From: Bubalus kerabau
Taxonomy: Eukaryota > Chordata > Mammalia > Artiodactyla > Bovidae
Length of the DNA stretch: 64,000 nt
Assembly: GCF_029407905.1 (NCBI RefSeq)
Contig: NC_073627.1
Span: 48,105,001 to 48,169,000, forward strand
Reading direction: 5' to 3'
The first letter of the stretch is position 1. The number at the start of each line of letters is the position of its first letter. Positions 51,820 through 63,496 of the stretch are shown piece by piece. Both the position numbers and the translations under genes were made by a program. The notes under the pieces are model-generated. The model did no database searches, was not told the origin of the DNA, and saw only the letters and a list, made by a program, of their open reading frames with translations.

Positions 51820-52244
51820 TTCATGGCTGTTTTCTGCTAGCTGAAGGGTTGGGCTGAGGTCTGACTGGGGTGGAGTGGTCTGACTGGGAGGGGGGAGCCC
51901 ACCCGTGGCTAGAATCTGGCCCTAGAAGTGCAGTTGTGGGAGGGCTTCTGGGAGGAAAGGGTCTGTTGAGTGGATGATCATCTCAACTGGGAAAACAAGT
52001 CTGAGAGTGAGGATGGGCCGTGGAAGTATACTGACCCCAGGGATGCCAGGGTGAAACTGAGAGCAGATGATGAATATAGGTTATTGGGACAGATAGGATA
52101 ATTCCAACTACTTATTCTCAAACCAGAGGAGTCAGTGACAGAAAAATGCTCTGGGTTCACAAGACGGTGACCCATTTTCCTTGCAACTATACAAACTACT
52201 GGCAGGCAGAGGGATTTCAAATCAGATGATATTTCATTTCATTT
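51820..52244. other. Single-copy DNA
   Basis: No repeat or exon is recognised. A TTTCA pentamer repeat starts at about 52232. Confidence 0.4.
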
Positions 52245-52655
52245 CATTTTATTCCCAATGGGGTGCCCTGCCCACATTTTTTTATTTTTTTAACTTTTAT
52301 TTGAAAGATTTCTAAGATTACAGAGCAGTTACAAATATAGTATAACCCTCATCTATACCCTTCACCCAGCTTCCTCCGAAGTTAACGACATACAGAACCA
52401 CAGTACAAGGATCAAAACCAGGTAATCAACATTGGTGCAATACTATGCCTCAAATGCTAGACATCACTTGAATTAGATCCGTTTTCCTCTAGTATTTTTT
52501 TTTTTCAGCCTCAGAATCCAACCTAAGATCCCACAATGCATTTAGTTGTTATATATCTCTTCAGTTTCTTCCGATCTGTGACCACTCCTTATTCTTTCAT
52601 GATCTTGGCAATTGAGATGAGTACTGGTCCGCTCTTTTGGAAAAGGTCTCTCAAT
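52245..52655 (-). mobile_element. Old L1 3' UTR
   Basis: Antisense L1M-type: 'agattacagagcagttacaa', 'cccttcacccagcttcctcc', 'acaatgcatttagttgttat', 'gagtactggtccgctctttt'. Confidence 0.75.
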
Positions 52656-53580
52656 TTTGTCTCCATTCTAAATGGAGAAAACACAAAACTGTTAACCCTT
52701 TTGCACTGTTGGTGGGACTGCAAATTGATACAGCCACAATGGAGAACAGGACAGAGGTTCCTTAAAAAACTAAAAATAGAAATACGACATGACCCAGCAA
52801 TCCCACTAACTGAGCATATACCCTGAGAAAACTGTAATTCAAAAAGACACATGGACCCCAGTGTTCACTGCAGCACTATTTACCATAGCCAGGACCCGGA
52901 AGCAACCTAGATGCCCATCGGCAGATGGATGGGTAAAGAAGATGTGGTGGTACATATATACAATGGAATATTCTTCGGCCATAAAAAGGAATGAAACTGG
53001 GTCATTTGTAGAGACATAGATGGAGCTAGGGTGTGTTATACAGAGAGAAGCAAGTCAGAAAGAGAAAAGCAAATGTTGTATATTAACGCATAGATATGGA
53101 ATCTAGAAAAATGGTACAGATGAGCCTATTTGCAGGGCAGGAATAGAGACACAGATGTAGAGAATGGACACGTGGGCACTGCGGGGAGGGAAAGGGGGGA
53201 CAACCTGGGAGAGTGGAACCGACATGTATACACTATCATGTGTAAAACAGATAGCTAGTGGCAAGCTGCTGTATAGGGCAGGGAGCTCAGCTCAGGGCTC
53301 TGTGATGACCTAGAAGTCTGGGAAGGAGACTCGAGAGGAAAGGGGATATAGGTATACTTTTAACTGAGAAGGAAATGGCAACCTACTCCAGTATTCTTGC
53401 CTAGAGAATCCCATGGACAGAGGAGCCTGGCGGGCTACAGTCCCTGGGGTCACAAAGAGTTGGATGTGACTTAGTGACTAAACAACAATAGCTGACTCAT
53501 GTTATTGTACAGCTGAAACTAACACAGCATTGTACTCCAATAAATTATATAGTAATTGTATGCCAATAAAAAATACATAA
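52656..53580 (+). mobile_element. L1 3' end with ORF2 tail, split by Bov-A
   Basis: ORF2 3' part ('gttggtgggactgcaaattg', 'gacccagcaatcccactaac', 'gccataaaaaggaatgaaac') and 3' UTR to 'caataaaaaatacat'. A Bov-A piece interrupts the 3' UTR at 53366-53490. Confidence 0.92.
53366..53490 (+). mobile_element. Bov-A SINE nested in L1
   Basis: Only the BovB-derived unit is present: 'gagaaggaaatggcaaccta' to 'cttagtgactaaacaacaat'. Confidence 0.93.
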
Positions 53581-55954
53581 CCATTGACAGGTTATAGGCA
53601 TATAACAACACTAGCTTCCATTTTTACAGTCACATCATACTTTGATTGACACAACTTACTCTCTTCCTCCAATGACTTTGTCTCCCTAATTCATATCCAT
53701 TCCCCAAAGATGGAGAGTCTCAAGTTTGAAGAAGCAACAGGAGGCTGAGTCCAAGCTCTTCAGAAACTCCCCAAAGAAAAGATGCAGAGAAGTTTTCAGC
53801 TGAGGTAGCACCATCCAAGTATTTCACCTCTCTGCATTCTAACTCAGCCACATAATGGGGCGAGACCACCGCCAGCTGTCAGCACCGAGGTAGGAGTAAT
53901 GAGGCTGAAATTAGGGGTGGACCCCCCAGAGCGAGCCTCAGGAAGACGTGAGAATCAAGCTAGTGTGGCTGAAGCCAGAGGATGTCCAGGCTCTGACACA
54001 GACAAAGCAGAAGGCAAGGCACTGCATCTGGGCAAACGTGTGGGAGAATCAGAGCCGACAGAAAGGGGCCAGAAGTAAGGAGGAGGACGCTGGAGATGTG
54101 ACTCTGTGCACCACCTTTGGAGAAAGTCTAAGTCTCTCCTCCACAAGAGGGCCTGGGAGACCCAGCATCAGATACATAGAATGACTGTCTCACTTAGACT
54201 TCAAATCCTGAAACCTGTGACCAGAATTCAATCACAGTGATATTCTATAATACACACTTCATATACAGATACCTTCATGTTATGTACATAAGGTATCTTC
54301 CTGCTTCCCTACCCCCAGTACTTAATGTACTTCATACAACTGTGCAAGTTATAAACTTCAAAGTTTCAGAGTTGTCTACAGGAATCGAGCCCTTCAGAGC
54401 TGGGTGGTGCCCAACCTGTGCAACTGTACAAGGCAGTCTTCATTGGTGACGAACGAGTGAATGGTGCAGTCATTTGTGGTGGGAGGGACAGTATTCTACC
54501 TTAATTTCTGGGAGTCTGATCACTGATCACGTGAATGCAGCAACCTCTTTTCCCCATGATTGTTACGTATTTCAAAAAGTTAACCAAAATGACACATGGT
54601 ACTCAGCACATGGTCGACATGAGAAAATCCAGTTGCTTTCCTTTCCACAGCACCCTCACCTCACGGTGATAAAATCCAGGTGCATTCTTCATGCGTAGGA
54701 AGGGCACAGAGCCAGTGTGTGTTCACCAACCAGTCAAGCCTGGGGAGGAAGGCAGCCATACCATCCCCTAGATGGAGTCTGCCCTTACTGGATCAGCAAA
54801 GGAAGGTTACCAGTGGTTTTGTTTTCTTGCTCTGAATATTATTCCAGAGGATTTCTGCTGAGACACTCATGCCCCATGGAGCATGTGATTATAAGAATAT
54901 ATATCTAGTATAAACACCCATCTAGGTACCCTTCCATGACTGAGTCTGTATGTGCTTATTATAATAAATGTCCTACTGTGTATCATTTGTTATTGCTGGG
55001 GTGGAAGTGACAATTTAAATATCAATGGTATTATTTTGACTTATGATAGGTTTAAAAAAAAAATCCCTATTAGGTTATTCATCAGTCTAGTGAAAAGTAC
55101 TTAACCTCGGAACAGCAATGCTTGGTCTATTTCCATACAATTTCCTTACCAAAGCGCAATAAAGACTCACTAATAGACAGTTTTATCCATACCCAGTGAG
55201 GTGTGAGGCAGCCCAAAAGACGCTGGAGAAGATTATGGGGGAGGAATCTAGGGGATGAACCGCCCATGTAGCCGTTTAACTGGCATGTGGGCTGTGCTGG
55301 GAGCCACAGCGCACATCCACGCAGGAGGCAGTCAGCACCACGCCTCCCCCTTGAACCAGGCTGGGCTACAGACGGCAGGAGGTGATACAAAGTCAGCTGG
55401 AGAGACAAGGAGATGGGCTCACATCCTGGCTTCAGCCTCCTTGATGCATCAGGCAAACCTAGAAAAAATTCAGGTGAGAGGGATAGCCTTTCTCAGGGGT
55501 GCCACTGGGACCCCGCCCTCTCTTGAGCTCCTCTCATCTGCGGCCCCTTTTTCTCTTCTCTCTAGATTCCAGAGTCCTTGGTTTTGCACTTCAGTCTCTG
55601 CATCTTTTATTGGGGAGAGGGGCTCTCTTTTTCACAGTAAATGCCTCTCTCTGGCTCACTTATGCCTCTCCCTAGCCTTACTCCCTCCTAACGTGGCATC
55701 CTTCTGGGCTGGAAGCAGCAGTGGTAGCCACAGAAGACTTTGGAAAAAAGGGAGATTCCCTTCGACAGCCTCCTCACTGTGGCTATTTCTCTTGACCCTG
55801 ACCTCCCTCCTGGGAAGGGAAGATGCCATACAGAGATAGGGCGTCTGAGCTCTCACCTGGTCCTTTCCCAAAGGCAGTGTGGGTCATTCCTGGTCAGTTG
55901 CATTCTCCTATATAGGTCTCAGCTTCCTCCTGCAATTTCCCACCTCTTGGTCCC
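53581..55954. other. Longest repeat-poor stretch (2.4 kb)
   Basis: No transposon is securely recognised. Open frames include 79 codons at 53948-54184 and 194 codons at 55255-55839. The latter contains a consensus-like donor CAG|GTGAGAG at 55473/55474 but no convincing acceptor upstream. Protein sequences are unfamiliar, with no domain, signal peptide or compositional bias typical of coding. I do not call a gene. Confidence 0.4.
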
Positions 55955-56100
55955 TTCTTTGTTTATGCAGTACCCACCCCACACCTGGAATCAAGCTTAG
56001 CCCTGGGGATCAAAATATGACTAAGACACAGTTCCCTCAAACACACATTTTAGTTGGGAACACTGTTGAAAAAGAACTTAGCTAACTATGCGACAAGCTT
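55955..56100 (-). mobile_element. L2 fragment
   Basis: Antisense L2: 'gccctggggatcaaaatatg', 'actaagacacagttccctca', 'cattttagttgggaacact'. Confidence 0.55.
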
Positions 56101-56429
56101 GATGAAATGAGGGGAGCTGAACAGGCTCAACCCCAGAGTCCCCTGGAGTTCCAGTATTCTAATGAGGTAGCATTTCGACAATGTAACAAATGTTGTGATA
56201 CTGTTAAATAGAGGTGTAGTGATACTGACCTGGTTTCCGGTACTTAGCAAAATTGTCTTCGAAGCTTTGTTCCCATCAGCGGCCCTGCATTTCCAATCAG
56301 TAATACGATGTTTGCCTCATGGATATAATAAGTTTCATCAGTCATTCAATGACAATGATATTGAGACTATGCTCACTCTAGTGATGGGTATGGGAGATTT
56401 GTTCAATTGGCAACTGTTCTGATTTCCCT
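56101..56429. other. Single-copy DNA
   Basis: No repeat family or exon is recognised. Confidence 0.4.
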
Positions 56430-56443
56430 TCCGTGTGTCTTTT

Positions 56444-56624
56444 TTTTTTTTAAAGAGAGCAGCAGTTTTTTCATTGTAAATTTTTTATGATACTGCTTCT
56501 GTTTTATGTTTTCATTTTTTGGCCAAAAGGCATGTGGGATCTTTTCTTCCCCATCAGGGATTGAATTGGACCCTCTGCATTGGAAGACAAAGTCTTCACT
56601 ACGGACCACCAGGGGAGTCCCTCT
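56444..56624 (-). mobile_element. CHR-type SINE with target duplication
   Basis: Antisense element with T-rich left edge (its A tail), 'catcagggattgaattggac', 'tacggaccaccaggggagtc'. A 14 bp flank (56430-56443 and 56625-56638) agrees at 12 positions. Confidence 0.88.
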
Positions 56625-56689
56625 TCTGTGTATCTTTTGATCCTGCAGAAATTATGAAAGTTAAACCCAACATTTCCTGGACTCACTTG

Positions 56690-56965
56690 TGCCTAGGGAT
56701 CTAACATGACCAGGTTCCTTCGATCAGATGCACTTGGACAAGACCTAAGCTAGAATCAGAGTTCTCAGAAGAGAGGCAGGGGAGATTCACTGCAGCAGAA
56801 GGTCTGATTCTGAGAACTGGGAATCGTTTCTGAGGGCCTATCCTGTTCCTTCAGCCCTATCAATTATTGTGTAGGCCTCCTAAGACCAGTAATAAATCCT
56901 TTTCCCTTCAACTACCCAGACTTGTTTCAACTGAGTGCAACTAAGCCTTAACCAACACAGCACCT
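56690..56965 (+). mobile_element. Possible old LTR fragment (uncertain)
   Basis: The stretch around 56885-56965 ('agtaataaatccttttccct', 'cagacttgtttcaactgagt', 'cttaaccaacacagc') resembles the polyadenylation end of an old MaLR/ERVL-type LTR. No internal retroviral sequence is seen. Could be another repeat class. Confidence 0.3.
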
Positions 56966-57059
56966 ACAAGGAAAATACATCCAGCATAACAGCATGGAAT
57001 CCAGTTGACACTAAACTCTGGTACATCCTGAAATGTACAGCTTCCCATTGACCTAATAC

Positions 57060-57447
57060 CAGCACTGAAGAACTGATGTTTTCGAACTGTAGCATTGGAA
57101 AAGACTCTTGAGAGTCCCTTGGACTGCAAGGAGAGCAAACCAGTCAATCCTAAAGGAAATTAACCCTGAATATTCATTGGAAGGACTGATGCTGAAGCTG
57201 AAGCTCCAATACTTTGGCCACCTGATGTGAACAGCCAACTCATTGGAAAAGATCCTGATGCTGGGAAATATTGAAGGCAGGAGGGGAAGGGGACCACAGA
57301 GGATGAGATGATTGAATGGAATCACTGACTCAATGGATGTGAGTTTGAGCAAACTCCGAGAAATAGTGAAGGACAGGAAAGCCTGGTGTGCTGCAGTCCA
57401 TGGTGTCACAAAGAGTCAGACAGGACTGAACAACTGAAAAACAGCAA
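57060..57447 (+). mobile_element. BovB LINE 3' end
   Basis: Sense BovB: 'gcactgaagaactgatgttt', 'ggactgatgctgaagctgaa', 'gactcaatggatgtgagttt', ending 'ggactgaacaactgaaaaac'. About 390 bp, 5'-truncated. Confidence 0.95.
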
Positions 57448-58373
57448 CAAAAAGAGGCTCCTAATTCTGAAGTTGTCTCTGCTCTAAAGCAGGCATCAAA
57501 ATTTCAAAGAGCAATGTGGACAGGATGATGCACCAATGTCAATGACCAGCAGGTGTGGCTGGGGCCCGATAGGAACATCTGTGCTGGGCTGGGGTGGGTG
57601 CCAGGATTGTCCAGTCCCAGTCTAGGGACTAAGCAGGGCTCCCACAGTCAACACAAGACAACCACCCTCGGGGCTTTCTATCTGTGGGTAACAGGCTCCC
57701 AACCACCCGGCAGGATTCCTGAGGGAGCCCATGTTTGGGGAAGAAAATGATTTCAATTCTTCAAGTAGCAGAATATAAGGGTAGAAATTTAGTCAGAACT
57801 GTTAAGATGCTGCCTTTCCCCCAAATTCATTAATTTCCAGGAGATTAATGTGAAATCCACATGAAGAAACAAACATCACAGCAAGCATCCTGCCACATTC
57901 TACATGAGATGTTTGTCCATGTATAGCATGCTACTCTGCTTGCATTCCCCATCCCCCAGGAGTCCAGGAATCATTTATATTTCAAAAATAATAAATAGGG
58001 AGAGAGGAAACTATATCCTTGACAAGGAAGCCTCCCTTCCCTTGGCCCATCTCCCAAGACCTTTGACTTTGCAAGAATATTTTAGCTTCAACCTTTCTCC
58101 TCAGTGCCGTAAACACAGCAGCAACAATTTATTCCTTTCCAGTAGCCATAAAAATTATCCCCCTTATTTCTCAAAATCATGGCAAATTAGCACCTTTGAC
58201 CATCTTTTTCTTCAGCTCTGTCTCTCTCTCTCATGGTTGCAGACACATGAACAATTTATGATGGTCCATGGAGGGCTCTCCTTTCTTGCATGCTGATAGA
58301 AAATTCTAACCAGCGATCTCCATACTAATCTATCCCTATGCTTATCTCAAGTCTGTAGAAATAAATCTAAAGT
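57448..58373. other. Single-copy DNA, 0.9 kb
   Basis: No repeat or exon is recognised. A 130-codon frame (57904-58296) shows no domain. Confidence 0.4.
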
Positions 58374-58473
58374 AGCATTTTCCAGAATGGGTTTTACAGC
58401 TCACTGGGTCTATGAAATGTTATTAGGTGTCCCCCCACATCAAGTATTTTGTAGTAAAACAAGTTTGGGAAGC
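58374..58473. mobile_element. hAT-like miniature DNA transposon
   Basis: Ends 'agcattttccagaatgg' and 'aacaagtttgggaagcact' are decayed inverted repeats, and 'tctatgaaatgttattaggt' lies inside. The pattern matches a mammal-wide non-autonomous family. Confidence 0.5.
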
Positions 58474-58857
58474 ACTATCTGCTTTAGATTTTGGAATAAA
58501 TATTTGTATATTGAAGGGTCTGATAAATTCTATGGGCAAGAAAACCATGCAAATTTCTACTTTGGTTTGCCCAGGATTTCTTAGTTTATTTAAACGCGGA
58601 AGAGATTTGTATTTGCTTCCCAGCTATTAAGATTCTACACAACAGTGTTCTACAGGTACCAGTTTGGGTAAATGACGGCATTTCGGAACACAGTTGAATT
58701 TTACAGCCGAGGGCTGGGCATGAGGTGAGATTCCAATTTCCCAAACACCTGCTGCTGGTGGGTGAGACTTGGCCAGAAAGCTGGACCCTCAGCTCAGGAG
58801 TGGGGCTTGAGCTGGGTATGTTTCTCCTCTCCACTGCTGGTTCTAAGAAATGTAGGC
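58474..58857. other. Single-copy DNA
   Basis: No family is recognised; AT-rich at the left, GC-richer at the right. Confidence 0.4.
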
Positions 58858-59600
58858 TGTTTACAATAGCCAAGGCATGGAAGCGACCTACATGTCCAAA
58901 AACAGAGGAATGGATAAAGAAGATATGATACATATATATTACATTAAAAAGAATGAAATAATGCCATTCGCAGCAACGTGGATAGACATAGAGATTGTCA
59001 TGCACAGTGAAGTAAGCCAGGCAGAGAAGGAGAAATATCATGTGGCATCCCTTATATGTAAAACAGAAACAGATTCACAGACTTAGAGAATGAACTTATA
59101 GGTGACGGTGGGGCAGGGGTGGGGAGAGGAGAGTGAGAGGAAAAAACAGTTAGGGAGCTTGGGATCGACACGGACACTCTGCTGTATTTAAAATGGATAG
59201 CCAACAAGGACCTACTATATAGCACAGGGAACTCTGCTCAGTGTTATGTGGCAACCTGGATGGCAGGAGAGTTTGGAGGAGAATTGGTATATATGGCTGA
59301 GATACTTTGCCCTGAAACTGTCAGGGCTCCTCTGGTGGCTCAGACTGTAAAGAATCCGTCTGCAATTCAGGAGACCTGGGTTTGATCCCTGGGTCAGGAA
59401 GATCCCCTGGAGGAGGGCATGGCAACCCACTCCTGCATTTTTGCCTGGAGAATCCCATGGGCAGAGTAGGCTGGCGGACTACAGTCCATGGAGTCGCAAA
59501 GAGTCGGACATGACCGACTGACACACACGTCCCTTCACTTTGAAACGATTATAACAATGTTTATTGGCTATACTCCAATAAAAAATAAAAGGTTATAAAA
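58858..59600 (+). mobile_element. L1 3' end split by Bov-tA
   Basis: ORF2 tail and 3' UTR: 'tttacaatagccaaggcatg', 'gaggaatggataaagaagat', 'aaggacctactatatagcac'. The last part resumes after the SINE as 'gaaacgattataacaatgtt' and ends 'ctatactccaataaaaaata'. A 69-codon ORF2 frame remains at 58877-59086. Confidence 0.9.
59321..59538 (+). mobile_element. Bov-tA SINE nested in L1
   Basis: Complete element from 'agggctcctctggtggctca' to 'gacatgaccgactgacacac' plus a short tail. Confidence 0.95.
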
Positions 59601-59680
59601 GAGAAAGAAGTGCAGGGCTAAATCTGCAGCTAGAGTTTCAATAATTAGGGCTATGATGATAAGGAAGACTACAGAGCTGG

Positions 59681-59817
59681 CTATTCAAGTGTGCTCCCAG
59701 ATCAGCATCACAAGAAATAGAGTCCCAGGCCTTACCCCAGACCTACCCAATCAGGATCTGCAGCTTAACAAGATTCCCGAGTGATCTGTATGCACATTAC
59801 AATTTGAGAAGCATGGG
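59681..59817 (+). mobile_element. MER5A-type hAT miniature element
   Basis: Order 'cagatcagcatcacaagaaa', 'ccccagacctacccaatcag', 'gcttaacaagattcccgagt', 'caatttgagaagcatgg' follows MER5A from end to end. Confidence 0.75.
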
Positions 59818-59821
59818 TTAA

Positions 59822-59995
59822 GCTGTGGTTTTCCATCCTGCCTGCACTTTAGAATCATCTGGGGAGTTTCAAAGTATAGATCCCAGGGATCCATCCCCAG
59901 AGACTCTGATTCAAATGTTCTAAGGTGGGGCTCAGGCATCAGTGTTTTCTAAATCTCCCTACAATGCATCCACAGTTGAAATCCACTATTCTAAC
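59822..59995 (+). mobile_element. Second hAT-Charlie miniature element (MER20-like)
   Basis: Order 'tgcactttagaatcatctgg', 'ggagtttcaaagtatagatc', 'ccagagactctgattcaaat', 'gctcaggcatcagtgttttc' with decayed inverted ends. It adjoins the MER5A-type copy. Confidence 0.7.
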
Positions 59996-60594
59996 CTGCA
60001 GGAGTGCTGTGGGCGACAGGAGTAAGTTTAGGAACCTCAGGAAACACCAGAAGGACCACCACGTTCAGCCTTCCCTGCACTCTCTTCTCTTGTTGGGATG
60101 GATGAGTGGTGTCTTTGGGACCTGTGGTTTTCGTTCCCCGTGATTCCAGAACCACTGGAGGAACACTCCACAGCCTTCAGGGAGGAATCAGCACAGATGC
60201 TGTCAGGCGCAAAAACTCCATTACCCTTCTGGGCTCAGTTATTATGGTGAGTTCTTCCCAAAGTGTTCTAGGGGCTGAGCTGTCGCATCTTCTCTGGGTC
60301 ACGGCCTTTCGTCACAATTTCCTTGTAGGCAGAAATGCTCATGAACGTCAGTGACAGCCACCTTTCACCCATTTGCTGTCACAGCGAAGGTGGTTGTCAC
60401 TGACGTGTCATGACAGATGACATTCTGTCATCCCTACAGAATGTTTTTCCCCTATGAGCTGGCTGCAGCCATCCAGAGCTCTTCAATTGGGTAGAGAATC
60501 TTGAGTTAGAGAGAACTCCAGAAAGAGGAATTACCCCAAAGGTGCACAGGCTCAGTACCATCACTGAACATGGATGTTTCTTATGGGGAGGAAA
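59996..60594. other. Single-copy DNA with an inverted-repeat cluster
   Basis: No repeat family is recognised. The part 60339-60443 holds a striking set of inverted repeats described separately. Confidence 0.5.
60339..60413. other. MicroRNA-precursor-like hairpin
   Basis: Arms 60339-60364 and 60387-60413 pair over 26 positions with one G-T (G-U in RNA) pair and one single-base bulge; the loop is 22 nt. Further small inverted repeats follow (60406-60415; 60416-60422 with 60426-60432; 60421-60427 with 60437-60443). It may be the remnant of an old miniature transposon or an expressed hairpin; no family is recognised. Confidence 0.6.
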
Positions 60595-60840
60595 ACAGTT
60601 ACATATATTAAGCACTAATTCCACATAGCAGGCAGTTTGCTTGAGCTGTCTACTTAAAGAGAGTCTTTTTCACCAGGAGGTAACTATTAGCATTCCCTTT
60701 TTTGAGAGAGGAAACCAAGATTCCTGGAAGGTAAATGTTTTCCTAACAATTAAGCAGTACAGCTTGGGACTGGAACTCAAGCAGGGCTAACTCTAAAGGC
60801 CCTGCTTTTTCTAGTGTACCACTGCCCAGGGCCTTCAGAA
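60595..60840 (-). mobile_element. MIR SINE, near full length
   Basis: Reverse-complement MIR: 'attaagcactaattccacat', 'ccaggaggtaactattagca', 'gagagaggaaaccaagattc', 'cagcttgggactggaactca', up to the tRNA-related part 'gtgtaccactgcc'. Confidence 0.8.
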
Positions 60841-62021
60841 AGCTCTGTCCCTAACAGATACTCAGACCAGTCCTGGTTCAGACTCAAGGCAGCCATGACT
60901 GATTCCACATTGCATCAACCCCCGTGATGTTCTCTCCTGCATCATAGCTCATCCTCTGCTCCTGGCTTCAGAGACACGCCCTGACACAGATAAGGAGTGC
61001 TCAGTGCCTGTACTTCAGAGTGATGTGTGAGGACAGATAGCATGTAAAGTAGGACATTGGAGAGGGTGACATTCAAATGTGTGCTTGTAAATACAGGGTT
61101 TACTCAACCATCCATCACCTTGCAACCACACATCGGAGAAAGGTGATTGTTAGAGTCATGTCCTAGAACCAGTTCCCACCCTGCTGGGGCAGGGAAAAAA
61201 AAATCTGGTCTACCATCAAAGGGAGAAATGAACCAGGACAGGTCTCAGAGGGTGGACACAGGCTGATGCTCAGAAAAGAGGCTGACACTTGGCTGACATC
61301 CGCTCCCTGGTCATGTACCTGGGATGCCTTCTCAACCATGAAACCTCTGGTATCCTGCAAGGTTCATCCAGTAAAGCTGGGGCTGCCCATCCATGCTAAG
61401 CAAATATTTCCGTCTTAACGTTCTGGGCAACCCAGGAGAGGTATTGCCATGATGAAAATCCATTTGTTCTGAGGCGGAATAGATGTTCCTTCTCCATGTG
61501 GGTGAGACCTATCAGTATTTGAATAGGTTCAAGGTGGAGACACAAAAGCTGCCTCCCTCATTGCATGTTCTATAAATACCTGGGAGTACATTAGATCATG
61601 CTGTTGGCAAAACAGCATCCTGAGGCTGTTGGTTTCATTTACCCTCTCCTATGGGGCTGCTGGAATGGAATTATCTTACAGGACATGAAATTTCTATAGG
61701 ACTTTACATCATTTAGATAAAAAACAGATCTATAATCACCTCTGTGGCCTTGGTTTCAAGACTTGCTAGTATCTTGATGGGGAGGCTGCTGGGGACAGGA
61801 AGGTCATTTGACACTGGCTGGGGCTGTGGGTTGAGTGACTGCCTGGCCAGCAGGCCCTGCCTTCTAAATGATAGAATCCATGAGATAAGCCTAAGCTGGG
61901 GGACCACTGGCCTGATGGATGTTCAGAGATGTCTGATCTCTAGCACAGTGTCTTTCCAATCAGGTGGAAGATGCTCTCTTGATTTTAGGTTCCATCTAAG
62001 ATGTAATTAACTCCCACCAAA
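60841..62021. other. Single-copy DNA, 1.2 kb
   Basis: No transposon is clearly recognised and no exon is supported. Confidence 0.4.
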
Positions 62022-62037
62022 AGTTGGGTACATAGAG

Positions 62038-62172
62038 GGACTCCCTTGGTGGTCCACTGGCTAAGACTGTGCTCCCAATGCAGGGGGCTTTGACTCCTGG
62101 TCGGGGGACCAGAAACCACATCCTGCAACTAAGACCCAATGCAGTCAAATAAATACATCAATATATATAAAG
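62038..62172 (+). mobile_element. CHR-type SINE with 16 bp duplication
   Basis: Head 'ggactcccttggtggtccac', 'gggggctttgactcctggtc' and tail with 'aaataaatacatcaatat'. AGTTGGGTACATAGAG (62022-62037) and AGTTGGGTACACAGAG (62173-62188) flank it. Confidence 0.95.
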
Positions 62173-62188
62173 AGTTGGGTACACAGAG

Positions 62189-62504
62189 CTAAGATCTGGT
62201 CCTTGGGGGAGGGGGCTGCCTTAGACGAGTCAAGGAATCAGGTTCTGACCAAACAAGCTAGGAATCACAGCAGTGAGAATGGCAGTAAGTCAGGAACCCC
62301 AGAATCAGAAGCCACACAAAGGGTGATGAAATGTGGTCTCCAGCCCAGCAGGCACAAGGATACTGGGGGTCAGATAGTAAGAATAACTTCAGCCCAATCC
62401 TGTGATTAAAGTGGGGCTTCTTAGGCTCTGTTTTCTTTGTAGTATTGGCCCCTGCCTTTGAGCGAAGTTGGAGAAAGCAGGGGTTGGCAACCTCACTGTG
62501 CAAT
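62189..62504. other. Single-copy DNA
   Basis: No repeat or exon is recognised. Confidence 0.4.
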
Positions 62505-62900
62505 TGCCTTCAAGGAGCCCCTCACTCCTCCCATCTGATCATCTCAGCCTGCCCCTCGGTGGTCTCTGACCATGACCCCTCTTTGGCCCACTCTGCTTCC
62601 CACTGTGACCTGTCACTCATTCTCTCCCTTGGTCCCACTCATCACCCCTGTCTCCTGGGAGCATGCCAGGCTCATCCCAGGGCTCTCAAAGCCTTCATTC
62701 CTATTGTTTCTTTGTCTTGAATTATTTTATTTCTTCTGAATGCCTCCCCAGGTTGCATATCTCCAAGGCAACACGGAGATCCATCTCTTCCATAAACCCT
62801 CTGCCATCTGCTGCAGCTGACTGGCCACTTCTTCATACCCCTAAGTGACCATAGTGTCTTCAAAGTGTGCCCTAAAATTTAGAGTTTAATTCCACACTGT
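62505..62900 (+). mobile_element. L2 LINE fragment (diverged)
   Basis: Sense L2-like order: 'catgccaggctcatcccagg', 'ttcttctgaatgcctcccca', 'catctcttccataaaccctc', 'cacactgtctttcatatcat'. Confidence 0.5.
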
Positions 62901-62949
62901 CTTTCATATCATTGTAGGGTCCTATTTGATGTCATCCTTCTCATTTGGC

Positions 62950-63045
62950 TCAACTTGACAAGCATGTATTGGCTATCATGAATCAACCAGGCACGTTGTG
63001 CTGGAAACTTGAGTATAAGACAAGGGGTCCTTGCGAACAAGAAAA
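62950..63045 (-). mobile_element. L2 3' end fragment
   Basis: Antisense L2: 'gacaagcatgtattggctat', 'caaccaggcacgttgtgctg', 'agtataagacaaggggtcct'. Confidence 0.6.
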
Positions 63046-63496
63046 TACTACCTACTTAGTGCAGGACACTGTGTTGACACCCTCTGCATGCATTGGTCTT
63101 GCCCCTCACAGTGAATTTTAAACTTCCGTTGCAGTAGATTTTGCTAGCATGCACTCAACACTGGGCTTTCATAGGCACTATTGAGAAAATTTCCATCATC
63201 CAGGTTATTCTTTACAGTGGTCCAGTGTGCAGAACTGTCTTCCATCACACTCTATCCTAACACCTCTTAGAAAGTCTGCCCACACACCCTTCTCAGAGCT
63301 TCTGACTCCATGGCCACATTGAGTGGGCAGTGGGCCACACGGTTTGTCCAATGTCCTGACCAAAGCGGGTCAATCAGATCCTCCTTCTTTGGTATTTGTA
63401 ATCCAGACTCAAAAATTTCAATGACTGTTGCCCTTGTGATGATATGGACTCAGAGGCAGGGTACCATGATGGATTATCTATTTCCTACCCTGTATA
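63046..63496. other. Single-copy DNA
   Basis: No repeat or exon is recognised. Confidence 0.4.

Noticed and set aside
56690..56965. Endogenous retrovirus
   Set aside because: At most a weak LTR-like end is present; no gag, pol or env remnant and no partner LTR are visible anywhere in the window.
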